The notes under the pieces: generated by a model
The model's input: the letters and a program-made list of their open reading frames with translations, nothing else
Databases searched by the model: none
Told to the model about the DNA's origin: nothing
Assembly (NCBI GenBank): GCA_946481275.1
Contig: CAMLMV010000027.1
Location: 1-64,000, forward strand
DNA: 64,000 nucleotides
Source of the DNA: an uncultured Massilia sp.
GTDB taxonomy: Bacteria > Pseudomonadota > Gammaproteobacteria > Burkholderiales > Burkholderiaceae
Direction of reading: 5' to 3'
Program-made: the position numbers and the translations under genes
Shown here: positions 38,249-50,077 of the stretch, piece after piece
How the letters are laid out: each line of letters begins with the position of its first letter
Numbering within the stretch: position 1 is the first letter of the stretch

Positions 38249-39297
38249 GCCAGTTCCTCGCCCAGCAGGCGCACCAGTTCTCCCGCCGGCAGCGCACGCG
38301 CGAGCGCAAAGCCCTGGCCGGCCCAGTTGACCGTGAAATCGTTGTTGCCTGCCTTCGTGGCCGCCGCGTTCAGCGCCTTCACGGCATCGTAGGCGATCGG
38401 ATAATCCGGCAGTGGCGGGTGGCCGGGCGCGCCGATCTCGCTGAACAGCCGGTTCACGAGACCACGCGCGGGGCGGCCGGAGACGACGTCCGTGACGGCC
38501 GTGATCACACCCTCCCCCGCCTGCATCAGCGCGCGGTGGTGCGGTGTCGCGGACGACTCCGGGCACAGGATGAATGCGGTGCCCATCTGGGCGGCGCTGG
38601 CGCCGAGGCGCAGCGCGGCGGCGATGCCGTTCCCGTCCATGATGCCGCCGGCTGCGATCACCGGAATGCGTACTGCGTGCGCCACCAGCTGCGTGAGCGC
38701 GAACGTGCCGATGGCGGGGTCGCCCCGCTCCGGGTCGAACAACCCGCGGTGGCCGCCCGCTTCGTAGCCCTGCGCGACGACGACGTCGATGCCGGCCGCC
38801 TCCACCTGGCGCGCTTCGTCCACCGACGTCGCGCTGGCCAGCAGCACGATGCCGGCATCCTTCAGCGCCTGGATGCGGCGCGCATCCGGCAAGCCGAAGT
38901 GGAAACTGACGACGGCGGGACGCGTCTCCAGCAGCACGTCCAGCATCGGATCATCGTCGAGGAAGCTCTTGTAGATTTCACGCAGGCCCGTCGGCGGCTG
39001 CGCGCCGCTGGCGGCAAAGTGCGGAGACAGGTAATCGAGCCAGGCCGATTCGCGCGCGGCATCGGCCTGCGCGGGGCGGTGACAGAACACGTTGACGTTG
39101 AACGGACGGTCGGTCAGGCGGCGCACGTCGGCGATGGCGGCGCGGCCCTGTTCGGCGTTGCCCGCGCCGACGGAGATCGATCCCAGCGCGCCCGCCTGGG
39201 ACACGGCCGCCGCCAGCGCCGCCGTCGAGATGCCCGCCATCGGGGCCTGGATGATGGGAAGATCGATGCGCAGCATGGACAGCAGGTCTGGCTTCAT
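38233..39297 (-). CDS. NAD(P)H-dependent flavin oxidoreductase (nitronate monooxygenase family)
   Basis: The 354-residue product is an FMN-dependent TIM-barrel protein with [30 protein letters not shown] near residue 15, [10 protein letters not shown] near 67, [13 protein letters not shown] near 176 with the conserved histidine, [27 protein letters not shown] near 223 and MAGF-like C-terminal elements. It should oxidise nitronates or act as an enoyl reductase. The start ATG at 39297 is followed directly by the conserved IIQAPMAG segment, so the longer reading is rejected. Confidence 0.88.
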   Translation of the reverse strand: MKPDLLSMLRIDLPIIQAPMAGISTAALAAAVSQAGALGSISVGAGNAEQGRAAIADVRRLTDRPFNVNVFCHRPAQADAARESAWLDYLSPHFAASGAQPPTGLREIYKSFLDDDPMLDVLLETRPAVVSFHFGLPDARRIQALKDAGIVLLASATSVDEARQVEAAGIDVVVAQGYEAGGHRGLFDPERGDPAIGTFALTQLVAHAVRIPVIAAGGIMDGNGIAAALRLGASAAQMGTAFILCPESSATPHHRALMQAGEGVITAVTDVVSGRPARGLVNRLFSEIGAPGHPPLPDYPIAYDAVKALNAAATKAGNNDFTVNWAGQGFALARALPAGELVRLLGEELAQASA

Positions 39298-39479
39298 GGT
39301 GGTCTCCAACACGGGTCGCAGTCCGACGAGTATAGCGCCGCTCAAGCGAAAACGATTTATACCATTTTCCCCCTGCATTCTTGCCGGGTGCTGCAGCCCG
39401 TCGCGGTTCGCGTTTTTGCGTTACGATTCACGCTGCCCTGTGGGCTTAAGAATTATCGATTGGCAACAAAAGGAAGGCA

Positions 39480-40469
39480 ATGGACAGTATCGACCTCGAA
39501 GTGCTGCACGCCTGCGACCAGTGGCTGCGCGCCGGCTGGCTCTGCGAGTACGTGACCGTCGTCAGGACGTGGGGATCGAGCCCGCGGCCGGAAGGCGCCA
39601 CGATGGCGATCCGCGCCGACGGCGTCGTCGTCGGCTCGGTCTCAGGCGGCTGCATCGAGGACGACCTGATCGCGGCCGTGCGCGAAAAAGGCATCGTACG
39701 TACGGCGCCGGAGGTCATCACGTACGGCATCTCGGCCGACGAGGCGCACCGCTTCGGCCTGCCCTGCGGCGGCACGATCCAGCTCGTCGTGGAACCGCTC
39801 GGGACGCACAGCCGCATGGACGAATTGCTCACGCTGGCCCAGCGCCGCGTGCTGACCCGGCGCACGCTGGACCTCACCACCGGCGCGGTCGAACTGGCGC
39901 AGGGCGAAGCGGACGAGCAGTTGCGCATGGAAGGCGACACGCTCGTCACGATCCATGGTCCGCGCCTGCGCATGCTGATCATCGGCGCCGGCCAGCTGTC
40001 GCAATTCCTTGCGCAGATCGCCGTCGGCCTGGAGTACCAGGTGACCGTGTGCGACCCGCGGGAAGAATACCGCGCCAGCTGGGCCCTGGCGGGCGTCGAC
40101 GTGGTGCATGCGATGCCGGACGACCTCGTGCTGGAAATGAAGCTGGACAGCCGCAGCGCCGTCATCGCCCTCACCCACGACCCGAAACTGGACGACCTCG
40201 CGCTGATGGAGGCGCTGAAAACGGACGCGTTCTACGTGGGCGCCATCGGCTCGCGCGCCAACAATGCGCGGCGGCGCGAGCGCCTGCGCGAATTCGACCT
40301 CACCGAGGACCAGATCGCGAAGCTGCACGGCCCCATCGGCCTGTACATCGGCAGCAAGACGCCGTACGAGATCGCCGTCTCCATCCTCGCCGAACTGACC
40401 GCGGTGAAGAACGGCGTCGCGCTGCCGGCGCAGATGTCGGTCGCACACGGCAAGGCGCTGGCGGCCTAG
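39480..40469 (+). CDS. XdhC/CoxI family protein
   Basis: The 329-residue product has the XdhC_CoxI N-domain (GSSPRPEGATMAIRADGVVVGSVSGGCIEDDL near residue 33, with the conserved cysteine, and GLPCGGTIQLVVEPL near 96) and a C-terminal Rossmann domain (LIIGAGQLSQFLAQIA near 164, YVGAIGSRANNARRRERL near 252). XdhC-type proteins help mature molybdenum hydroxylases by handling sulphurated molybdenum cofactor. No dehydrogenase subunit adjoins, so the client is elsewhere. AAAAGGAAGG precedes the ATG. It ends in a 4-bp overlap with the convergent argO gene. Confidence 0.87.
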   Translation: MDSIDLEVLHACDQWLRAGWLCEYVTVVRTWGSSPRPEGATMAIRADGVVVGSVSGGCIEDDLIAAVREKGIVRTAPEVITYGISADEAHRFGLPCGGTIQLVVEPLGTHSRMDELLTLAQRRVLTRRTLDLTTGAVELAQGEADEQLRMEGDTLVTIHGPRLRMLIIGAGQLSQFLAQIAVGLEYQVTVCDPREEYRASWALAGVDVVHAMPDDLVLEMKLDSRSAVIALTHDPKLDDLALMEALKTDAFYVGAIGSRANNARRRERLREFDLTEDQIAKLHGPIGLYIGSKTPYEIAVSILAELTAVKNGVALPAQMSVAHGKALAA

Positions 40470-41083
40470 CCTTCGAGCAGCAGCAGCGCGGCCAGCACGA
40501 GCATCGTCGTCCCGGTAAAACCTTCGATGGCGCGCCAGACGGCGGGCCGCGCCAGCACGAACGCGCAGCGGCGCGCGCCCAGGCCCAGCGCCGAAAACCA
40601 CAGCAGCGACGCCGTCATCGCGCCGGCCGCGAACGACACGCGGTGATTCGCCGCGAGACTGCTGCCGACAGCGCCCAGCAGCACCACGGTATCCAGGTAC
40701 ACGTGCGGATTCAGGAGCGACATCGCCAGCACGATGCCCAGCGCGCGCGATGCCGTAGCCGCCGCCTGTCCTTCGCCCGCATTCGGGGCCGCCGCGCCCT
40801 GCCAGCAGCTTCTCAAACAGCGCAGTCCATACCACAGCAGGAACGCGGCGCCGCCCCAGCGGGCGGCCAGCAGCAGCGCGGGAGAATGCTCGACCAGCGC
40901 GCCGAAGCCGGACATGCCCAGCGCGATCAGGGTGACGTCGATCAGCACGCACGTGAGAACGGTCAGGACGACGTGGCGGCCCGCGACGCCCGTGCGGATC
41001 ACGTGCGCGTTCTGGGCGCCGATCGGCATGATCAGGCTGGCGCCCATGCCGAGGCCCTGCAAGAAGATAGGTTGTGAAAACAT
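40466..41083 (-). CDS. argO: LysE/ArgO family amino-acid exporter
   Basis: The 205-residue product has six membrane segments and the LysE/ArgO opening GLGMGASLIMPIGAQNAHVIRTGVAGRHV near residue 10, with LLWYGLRCLRSCW near 82 and SLLNPHVYLDTVVLLGAVGSSL near 122. Members export arginine and/or lysine. It diverges from an ArgP-like regulator across 100 bp, the classic arrangement of the argO/argP (lysE/lysG) pair, so expression is probably switched on by basic amino acids. Confidence 0.87.
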   Translation of the reverse strand: MFSQPIFLQGLGMGASLIMPIGAQNAHVIRTGVAGRHVVLTVLTCVLIDVTLIALGMSGFGALVEHSPALLLAARWGGAAFLLWYGLRCLRSCWQGAAAPNAGEGQAAATASRALGIVLAMSLLNPHVYLDTVVLLGAVGSSLAANHRVSFAAGAMTASLLWFSALGLGARRCAFVLARPAVWRAIEGFTGTTMLVLAALLLLEG

Positions 41084-41132
41084 GATGCTCCCCTGTTGTT
41101 ATTGCGGAGCAGCATGCCAGCCAGCCGGGCGT

Positions 41133-41151
41133 TCATCAATTATATTAATGA
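41133..41151. promoter_or_regulatory. Candidate ArgP operator between argO and argP
   Basis: An imperfect dyad, tcatcaat and attaatga around tat, matches 7 of 8 positions and lies in the divergent spacer in an AT-rich tract. LysR-type regulators such as ArgP usually bind such T-rich/A-rich dyads. Binding is inferred from context only. Confidence 0.5.
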
Positions 41152-41183
41152 CTTCTAAAGTTCATTAAGCTGGGCTAATCCAA

Positions 41184-42077
41184 ATGAAAATCGACCCGCG
41201 CCGCAGCGAGGCGTTCGTCGCCGCCGTCGACAGCGGCAGCCTGGAGCAGGCTGCGGCCCTGCTCAACGTGACGCCGTCCGCCATCTCGCAGCGCATCGCC
41301 GCGCTGGAGCACGACCTGGGCACGCCGCTGCTCGTGCGCGCCCGCCCCTGCCGGCCGACGGCGCCCGGCATGCGCCTGCTGCAATTCCTCCGCCGCCGCG
41401 CGCTGCTGGAAGACGAGTTCTTCGCGGAGCAGCAGGCCGATCCGGGCCCGGTGCGCGTCGCGCTGGCCGTCAACAACGACACCTTGGCGACGTGGCTGTT
41501 GCCCGTGCTGGCGCCGGTGCTGATCGAAGAAGGCCTGCTCGTGGAATTCGTCACGGGCGACCAGAGACACACGTTCGCCCTGCTGGAACAGGGGCTCGCG
41601 CTCGCCTGCGTGTCAGGCGAAACGGAACCGATGCGGGGCTGCACCGTGAGTCCGCTCGGCGTGATGCGCTACCGGATGGTGGCGGCGCCCGCCTTCGCCG
41701 CGCGCTGGTTCCCCGGCGGGATCACGAGAGAGGCCGCGCGGCGGGCGCCGGTGATGGTCTTCGACCGCAACGACCGCCTGCAGACGGCCTTCCTGCTTCA
41801 GCACTTCGGCCTGCCGGAAGGCGCGTACCCATTCCACTACGTGCCATCCAGCGATCCGTACGTGCAGGCGATCCGCCTCGGTCTCGGCTATGGCCTGCTA
41901 CCGCTGGAACAGTGCGCGGACATGCTGGCCAGCGGCGCCCTCGTCGATCTGACGCCGGACCTGTTCGTCGACGTGGCGCTGTACTGGCACGCCTGGCGCA
42001 TTCAGCCGCCGCGGCTGGAGCGCATGGGCGCGGCGCTGGTGAAGGGCGCGCGTGCGGCGCTGTTGCCGTCTCCCTGA
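41184..42077 (+). CDS. argP: ArgP/LysG-type LysR transcriptional regulator
   Basis: The 297-residue product has an N-terminal winged helix (EAFVAAVDSGSLEQAAALLNVTPSAISQRIAALEHDLGTPLLVR, residues 8-51) and a C-terminal effector domain with VRVALAVNNDTLATWLLPVL near residue 91 and the GLGYGLLPLEQC segment near 232. These match ArgP/IciA. It diverges from argO and should activate it in response to arginine or lysine. Its 3' end overlaps the opposite-strand membrane gene at 42002-42466 by 76 bp. Confidence 0.85.
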   Translation: MKIDPRRSEAFVAAVDSGSLEQAAALLNVTPSAISQRIAALEHDLGTPLLVRARPCRPTAPGMRLLQFLRRRALLEDEFFAEQQADPGPVRVALAVNNDTLATWLLPVLAPVLIEEGLLVEFVTGDQRHTFALLEQGLALACVSGETEPMRGCTVSPLGVMRYRMVAAPAFAARWFPGGITREAARRAPVMVFDRNDRLQTAFLLQHFGLPEGAYPFHYVPSSDPYVQAIRLGLGYGLLPLEQCADMLASGALVDLTPDLFVDVALYWHAWRIQPPRLERMGAALVKGARAALLPSP

Positions 42078-42466
42078 GCGACCGGCAGCCACTGCGCCAC
42101 GCCCCAGCAGAATTCCGGGACGAGGAACAGCCACAGCAAGGGCGCGCCGCTGGCGGCGAGCGCCCACGCCATCCACGTCGAGAACAGGAAGCGGCCGACA
42201 CCATCGTAGCGGCCCAGCGTGACACTGGCGGCGCGCAGGCGCAGCACGGACCATACGAGCACGATGCTGCCCATCAGGCAGGCAAACAGCACGTGGAACG
42301 GGCCGAAGTCCGGCAGCGCGTCGCCGCCCAGGCTGCGGTTGAGGCTTGAGAGCTGCGCGTGCGCGAGGGCGAACGTCCAGGGCGTGGCGAACGGCGCCGT
42401 GAGCAGCAGGTCGTACGCGGCGCTGGCGCGCACGACGGTGAGAAAGGCGGATCGGCTGAGTTGCAT
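42002..42466 (-). CDS. Small membrane protein of unknown function, MerR-linked
   Basis: The 154-residue product has about four membrane segments (LTVVRASAAYDLLLTAPFA, FHVLFACLMGSIVLVWSVLRL, FLFSTWMAWALAASGAPLLWLFLV). The C-terminal 25 residues are basic and polar, possibly because that part is read through the overlap with argP on the other strand. I do not recognise the family. Its promoter carries a strong MerR-type dyad in a 20-bp spacer (42495-42526), and a MerR gene is divergent, so it is the likely target of that regulator. Confidence 0.7.
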   Translation of the reverse strand: MQLSRSAFLTVVRASAAYDLLLTAPFATPWTFALAHAQLSSLNRSLGGDALPDFGPFHVLFACLMGSIVLVWSVLRLRAASVTLGRYDGVGRFLFSTWMAWALAASGAPLLWLFLVPEFCWGVAQWLPVAQGDGNSAARAPFTSAAPMRSSRGG

Positions 42467-42494
42467 GGAAATCTCCCGGAGTGAAGGTGCCGGG

Positions 42495-42526
42495 ATCATG
42501 GACCGTGGAGTACACTCCAAGGTCAA
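42495..42526 (-). promoter_or_regulatory. MerR-type promoter and operator for the small membrane gene
   Basis: On the minus strand, a -35 TTGACC (42521-42526) and a -10 CATGAT (42495-42500) flank a 20-bp spacer that contains the palindrome tggagt-ac-actcca (42506-42519), further extended by gacc/ggtc at the ends. A long spacer holding a dyad is the standard layout for MerR activators, which twist the DNA to realign the boxes. Confidence 0.75.
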
Positions 42527-42545
42527 GGTATTTATCGCTATCGCC

Positions 42546-42920
42546 ATGCAGATCGGAGAACTCGCCGCCGCCACCGGCCTCACCCGGGACACCCTGCGTT
42601 TCTACGAGAAACGCGGGCTGCTGCTGTCGCGCCGCCTGGCCAACGGCTACCGCGATTATCCGCCCGAAGCCGTGCAATGGCTGTGCTACCTGCGTGCCGC
42701 CCAGGCGCTCGGTTTCACACTGGCCGAGATCGAGACCGGACTGCCGCTGCTGGACGATCCGGCCGCCGCCGCGCCCCTGCTGCGTGATGCCTTGTTGCGC
42801 AAGCTGGAGGACATCGACGCGCGCATCGACGGCCTGTCCGCCCTGCGTGCCGATTTGACGCGCGAACTGGCGCGGCCAGGGTTCGGCTGCCCGGTCCTGG
42901 AGGAGCAGGCCGCCGCGTGA
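42546..42920 (+). CDS. MerR family transcriptional regulator
   Basis: The 124-residue product has the MerR winged helix (MQIGELAAATGLTRDTLRFYEKRGLLLSRRLANGYRDYPPEAVQWLCYLRAAQALGFTLAEI, residues 1-62) and a helical dimerisation segment. The C-terminus contains one cysteine in GFGCPVLEEQ rather than a metal-type Cys cluster, so it may sense an organic or redox signal. It diverges from the small membrane gene and probably controls it. Confidence 0.88.
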   Translation: MQIGELAAATGLTRDTLRFYEKRGLLLSRRLANGYRDYPPEAVQWLCYLRAAQALGFTLAEIETGLPLLDDPAAAAPLLRDALLRKLEDIDARIDGLSALRADLTRELARPGFGCPVLEEQAAA

Positions 42921-43053
42921 CGCCGGACACATCGAGCCATTCACATCCCGCCGATCGCGTAAAATTTTGTTACAAGGAAACTGTCAGCCGTCCGTACGGC
43001 GCCCGCGTTAACAGCACAGGCGCCGACGGATGGCGCACACCCATGGAGAGATC

Positions 43054-43707
43054 ATGAAACGCCTGCTTGCCGCCGCCGCCGTGCTGGCCACCTTCACCCA
43101 CGCCGCCTTTGCCGGAGAACTGACGCTGTTCTCGGACAGCAATTTCCGTGGCCAACGCGTGACCATCGACCGCGACGCCGCCAACCTGGGCGATTTCAAT
43201 TTCAACGACCGCGCGTCGAGCTTCGTCATCCGCTCGGGCACGTGGCTGCTGTGCGAGCACGCCAACTTCGGCGGCCGCTGCGAAGAGTTCGGTCCGGGCG
43301 AATACCGCGAGCTGCCTGGTTTCAATGACGCCATCTCGTCCGCGCGCCAGCTCGACCGCGGCCGTGGACGCGGGCGCGACCACGACCGGGACGACGACCG
43401 GGGCGGCTGGCGCGGCGGCGACCGCGGCGACCGCGGCGGCTGGCGCGGCGACCGGGGCGGTCCCGACGTTGTGATGTTCGCCGGCCAGCGCTTCGAAGGC
43501 CAGCAAGTGGAACTGTCGCAGGACGTGCGCGCACTGAGCGACGTCGGCTTCAACGACCGCGCCACCTCGCTCATCATCCGCGAAGGCCGCTGGGAATTCT
43601 GCGAACACGCCGACTTCCGCGGCGAATGCGTCGTCCTGGGCCCGGGCCGCTACGACATGCTCGACCGCATGAACAACCGCATCTCGTCGATGCGCCGCGT
43701 GCGCTGA
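43054..43707 (+). CDS. Secreted protein with two beta/gamma-crystallin domains
   Basis: The 217-residue product has a signal peptide (LLAAAAVLATFTHAAFAG) and two crystallin-type Greek-key domains: GELTLFSDSNFRGQRVTID to EYRELPGFNDAISSARQL (about residues 19-105) and VVMFAGQRFEGQQVEL to RYDMLDRMNNRISSMRRVR (about residues 140-217). Each contains FNDRASSFVI or FNDRATSLII. The linker is a 35-residue Arg/Gly/Asp-rich stretch. Single-domain bacterial versions often bind calcium, but the usual N/D-N/D-X-X-S/T-S calcium site is not clearly complete here. The start at 43054 is right before the signal peptide. Confidence 0.87.
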   Translation: MKRLLAAAAVLATFTHAAFAGELTLFSDSNFRGQRVTIDRDAANLGDFNFNDRASSFVIRSGTWLLCEHANFGGRCEEFGPGEYRELPGFNDAISSARQLDRGRGRGRDHDRDDDRGGWRGGDRGDRGGWRGDRGGPDVVMFAGQRFEGQQVELSQDVRALSDVGFNDRATSLIIREGRWEFCEHADFRGECVVLGPGRYDMLDRMNNRISSMRRVR

Positions 43708-43708
43708 A

Positions 43709-43912
43709 AATTCGGGGTCAGAGCACATTTCGCTGCAGATTCGGGGTCAGAGCACATTTTGGAACAATGACCTTGTAGCATTCTCACACGTAAAGCATAG
43801 GTTCAGACACGGGTACACGATGGGCGGCGCGGTGCCATCGTGTCCCAGGAACCATTGATCGGAAATTTGCTCTGACCCCGAATTTCTCGAGAAATGTGCT
43901 CTGACCCCGAAT
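43709..43912. repeat. REP-like doublet of four copies of a 21-base unit
   Basis: Two direct copies of a unit containing ttcggggtcagagcacattt begin at 43710 and 43739. Two inverted copies lie at 43863-43883 (one mismatch) and 43892-43912. Between them, about 100 bp contain the smaller inverted pair acacgatgg/ccatcgtgt. The whole block can fold as a long hairpin and lies between the crystallin gene and modC. Such units resemble the REP sequences moved by RAYT transposases, although no transposase is near. No copies were noticed elsewhere in the window. Confidence 0.85.
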
Positions 43913-43930
43913 TAGGGAATTAACGCGGAA

Positions 43931-45006
43931 TCAACTTAGCAACGCCACGCCCTTGATCTGCACCCACAGCCGCAGCCCGGCCGCGATGCCCAGCTCGCGG
44001 CGCGAGCGTTCGGTGATGCGGGCCAGCAGGGGGGATTCTCCCATCCGCAGTTGCACGAGCACGTGGCCCGGCGTGTCGGTGGCGGCCACCGCCGTCACCA
44101 CGGCCGGCAGGCGGTTGACGATGCTCGTGCCTTGCGGGCGGTCCAGCGCCAGGCTGACGTCGCGCGCGTGGATGCGGCAGCGCAGGTGCGTGCCCACGGC
44201 TTCGCGGCGTTGGCCCACGAACAGCGCGCCGCCCGCGAATTCCAGGCGCGATAACGCGTCTTCCTCGTGGCCGGCCAGGATCGTGTCCAGCACGACGCCG
44301 GCATCGTCGGCAAAGCTGGGCGGCAGGTCCACGCGCGCCAGCGTCTCCGTCAGCGGTCCGCAGGCGACCGCCTTGCCCGCGTCCAGCAGTACGAGGTGAT
44401 CCGCGAGCCGCGCGACCTCGTCCGGCGCGTGGCTCACGTAGACGATCGGGATCGCCAGTTCTCCGTGCATCCGTTCCAGGTAGGGCAGGATCTCCTGCTT
44501 GCGGCGCAGGTCGAGCGCGGCGAGCGGTTCGTCCATCAGCAACAGCCGCGGCGACGCGAGCAGGGCGCGCGCGATCGCCACGCGCTGGCGCTCGCCGCCC
44601 GATAAACCGTCCGGCCGGCGCTCGAGCAGTCCCTCGATCCCGAGCAGGGCCGTCACGGGCTCCAGCGCGAAGCGGCGCTCGTGCGCGGGCACGCGCTTGC
44701 GGCCGAATTCCAGGTTGGCGCGCACGGACAGGTGCGGGAACAGGCTCGCTTCCTGGAACACATAGCCGACGGCCCGTTTGTGCACGGGGACGAACAGGCC
44801 GTGCGCATCGTCCTGCCATACCTCGTCGCCGAGCGCGACGACACCGCCAGGCGCGCGTTCCAGGCCGGCGATGGCGCGCAGCACTGTGGTCTTGCCCGAG
44901 CCAGAATGGCCGAAGAGGGCGCTGATGCCATGCAGCGGCAGGTCGAGGTCGACGTCCAGCCGGAACGCGCCGCGGTCCATGCGCAGGCGCACGCGCAATC
45001 CGTCCG

Positions 45007-45010
<4 letters not shown>
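43931..45010 (-). CDS. modC: Molybdate ABC transporter ATP-binding protein
   Basis: ModC powers molybdate import. The 359-residue product has Walker [11 protein letters not shown] near residue 33, the signature [32 protein letters not shown] (residues 126-157), and a C-terminal MOP-like domain (residues 290-355) with [38 protein letters not shown], which is typical of ModC. The ATG at 45010 overlaps the modB stop. It is the last gene of the mod operon. Confidence 0.94.
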
Positions 45011-49192
<4,182 letters not shown>

Positions 49193-49195
49193 AAG

Positions 49196-49543
49196 TCAGG
49201 CGTCGCGGCCGTCGTAGTGCTGCACCGGGATCGTGGCGAGATCGATGCCCTCGATGCAGCGCAGGTTGATGGCCGCCATCGGATTGCCCTTGGGATCGAC
49301 CCCTTCCGCATACGGATGGATGCCGCACGTCGGACAGAAGCGGTGCTGGATGACGTGCTTGTTGAACGTGTAGGTGGCCGCTGCATCTTCGGGCGTGCGC
49401 AGGCGGAACTGCGCACGCGGCACGAACCAGAGCAGGGAGCCCTTGCGCTGGCACATCGAACAATTGCAGGCGAGGGCGCCCTGGATGTCTCCCTCCACTT
49501 CGTACGCCACCTGGCCACAGTGGCAGCTGCCTTGATAAATCAT
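49196..49543 (-). CDS. GFA family protein (glutathione-dependent formaldehyde-activating-like)
   Basis: The 115-residue product has the GFA zinc-binding pattern: SCHCGQVAYEV at residue 6, CNCSMCQRKGSL near 27 and CPTCGIHPYAEG near 70, providing seven or more cysteines for two zinc sites. Members bind glutathione adducts, but specific substrates are unknown for most. It converges on the patatin gene with 3 bp between stops. Confidence 0.9.
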   Translation of the reverse strand: MIYQGSCHCGQVAYEVEGDIQGALACNCSMCQRKGSLLWFVPRAQFRLRTPEDAAATYTFNKHVIQHRFCPTCGIHPYAEGVDPKGNPMAAINLRCIEGIDLATIPVQHYDGRDA

Positions 49544-49698
49544 GTGTCGTCCCCTTTGTACGTTGAAATACGGGGCTCATGGTAGCGCAGAATTTTTTGC
49601 AAGCACATGTGTCGGGACGCGCGCCCGACACAATCGGACATCAACCGGCACGCGCGCGGCGCTACAGTGGCCGCATCGCCATCGAACGAAAGCACGCC

Positions 49699-50073
49699 AT
49701 GACATCGGACCTGATCAGGAAGTTCGTCCCTCTGGGCGCCGCTCTCCTCGCGTCACTGCCGGCATCGGCACAGAACGTGGACGTCTGCACGCTCGTCTCC
49801 TGCAGCGCCAGCGGCCAGCGCGCCGCCGTGCTCGACGAACCGGCCCCGACGCGGCCCGCCACGCAGACGACGACCGTGACGCGCCGCCCCGCGCAGGACG
49901 AGACCACGCGCGATCCGTGGGCACGCCGTTACCAGGGACGGGAGAACGAAGACGAGGATGTCTGCCTGCTGAACGTCGGCATCGGCGGCCAGCTGGCCAG
50001 GAACGGATCCATCGACAGCCACGCGCTGGGCCGCACGCAAACATGGCGCGCGCCGGCCCGGGACGGGCGTTGA
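49699..50073 (+). CDS. Small secreted protein of unknown function
   Basis: The 124-residue product has a signal peptide (MTSDLIRKFVPLGAALLASLPASAQ) and a mature part that is Arg/Thr/Pro-rich in the middle (RPATQTTTVTRRPAQDETTRDPWARR), with three cysteines (VDVCTLVSCSAS, EDVCLLN). I do not recognise a family. The ATG at 49699 precedes the signal peptide directly, which decides the start. A longer upstream reading would lose it. Confidence 0.7.
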   Translation: MTSDLIRKFVPLGAALLASLPASAQNVDVCTLVSCSASGQRAAVLDEPAPTRPATQTTTVTRRPAQDETTRDPWARRYQGRENEDEDVCLLNVGIGGQLARNGSIDSHALGRTQTWRAPARDGR

Positions 50074-50077
50074 CGGT

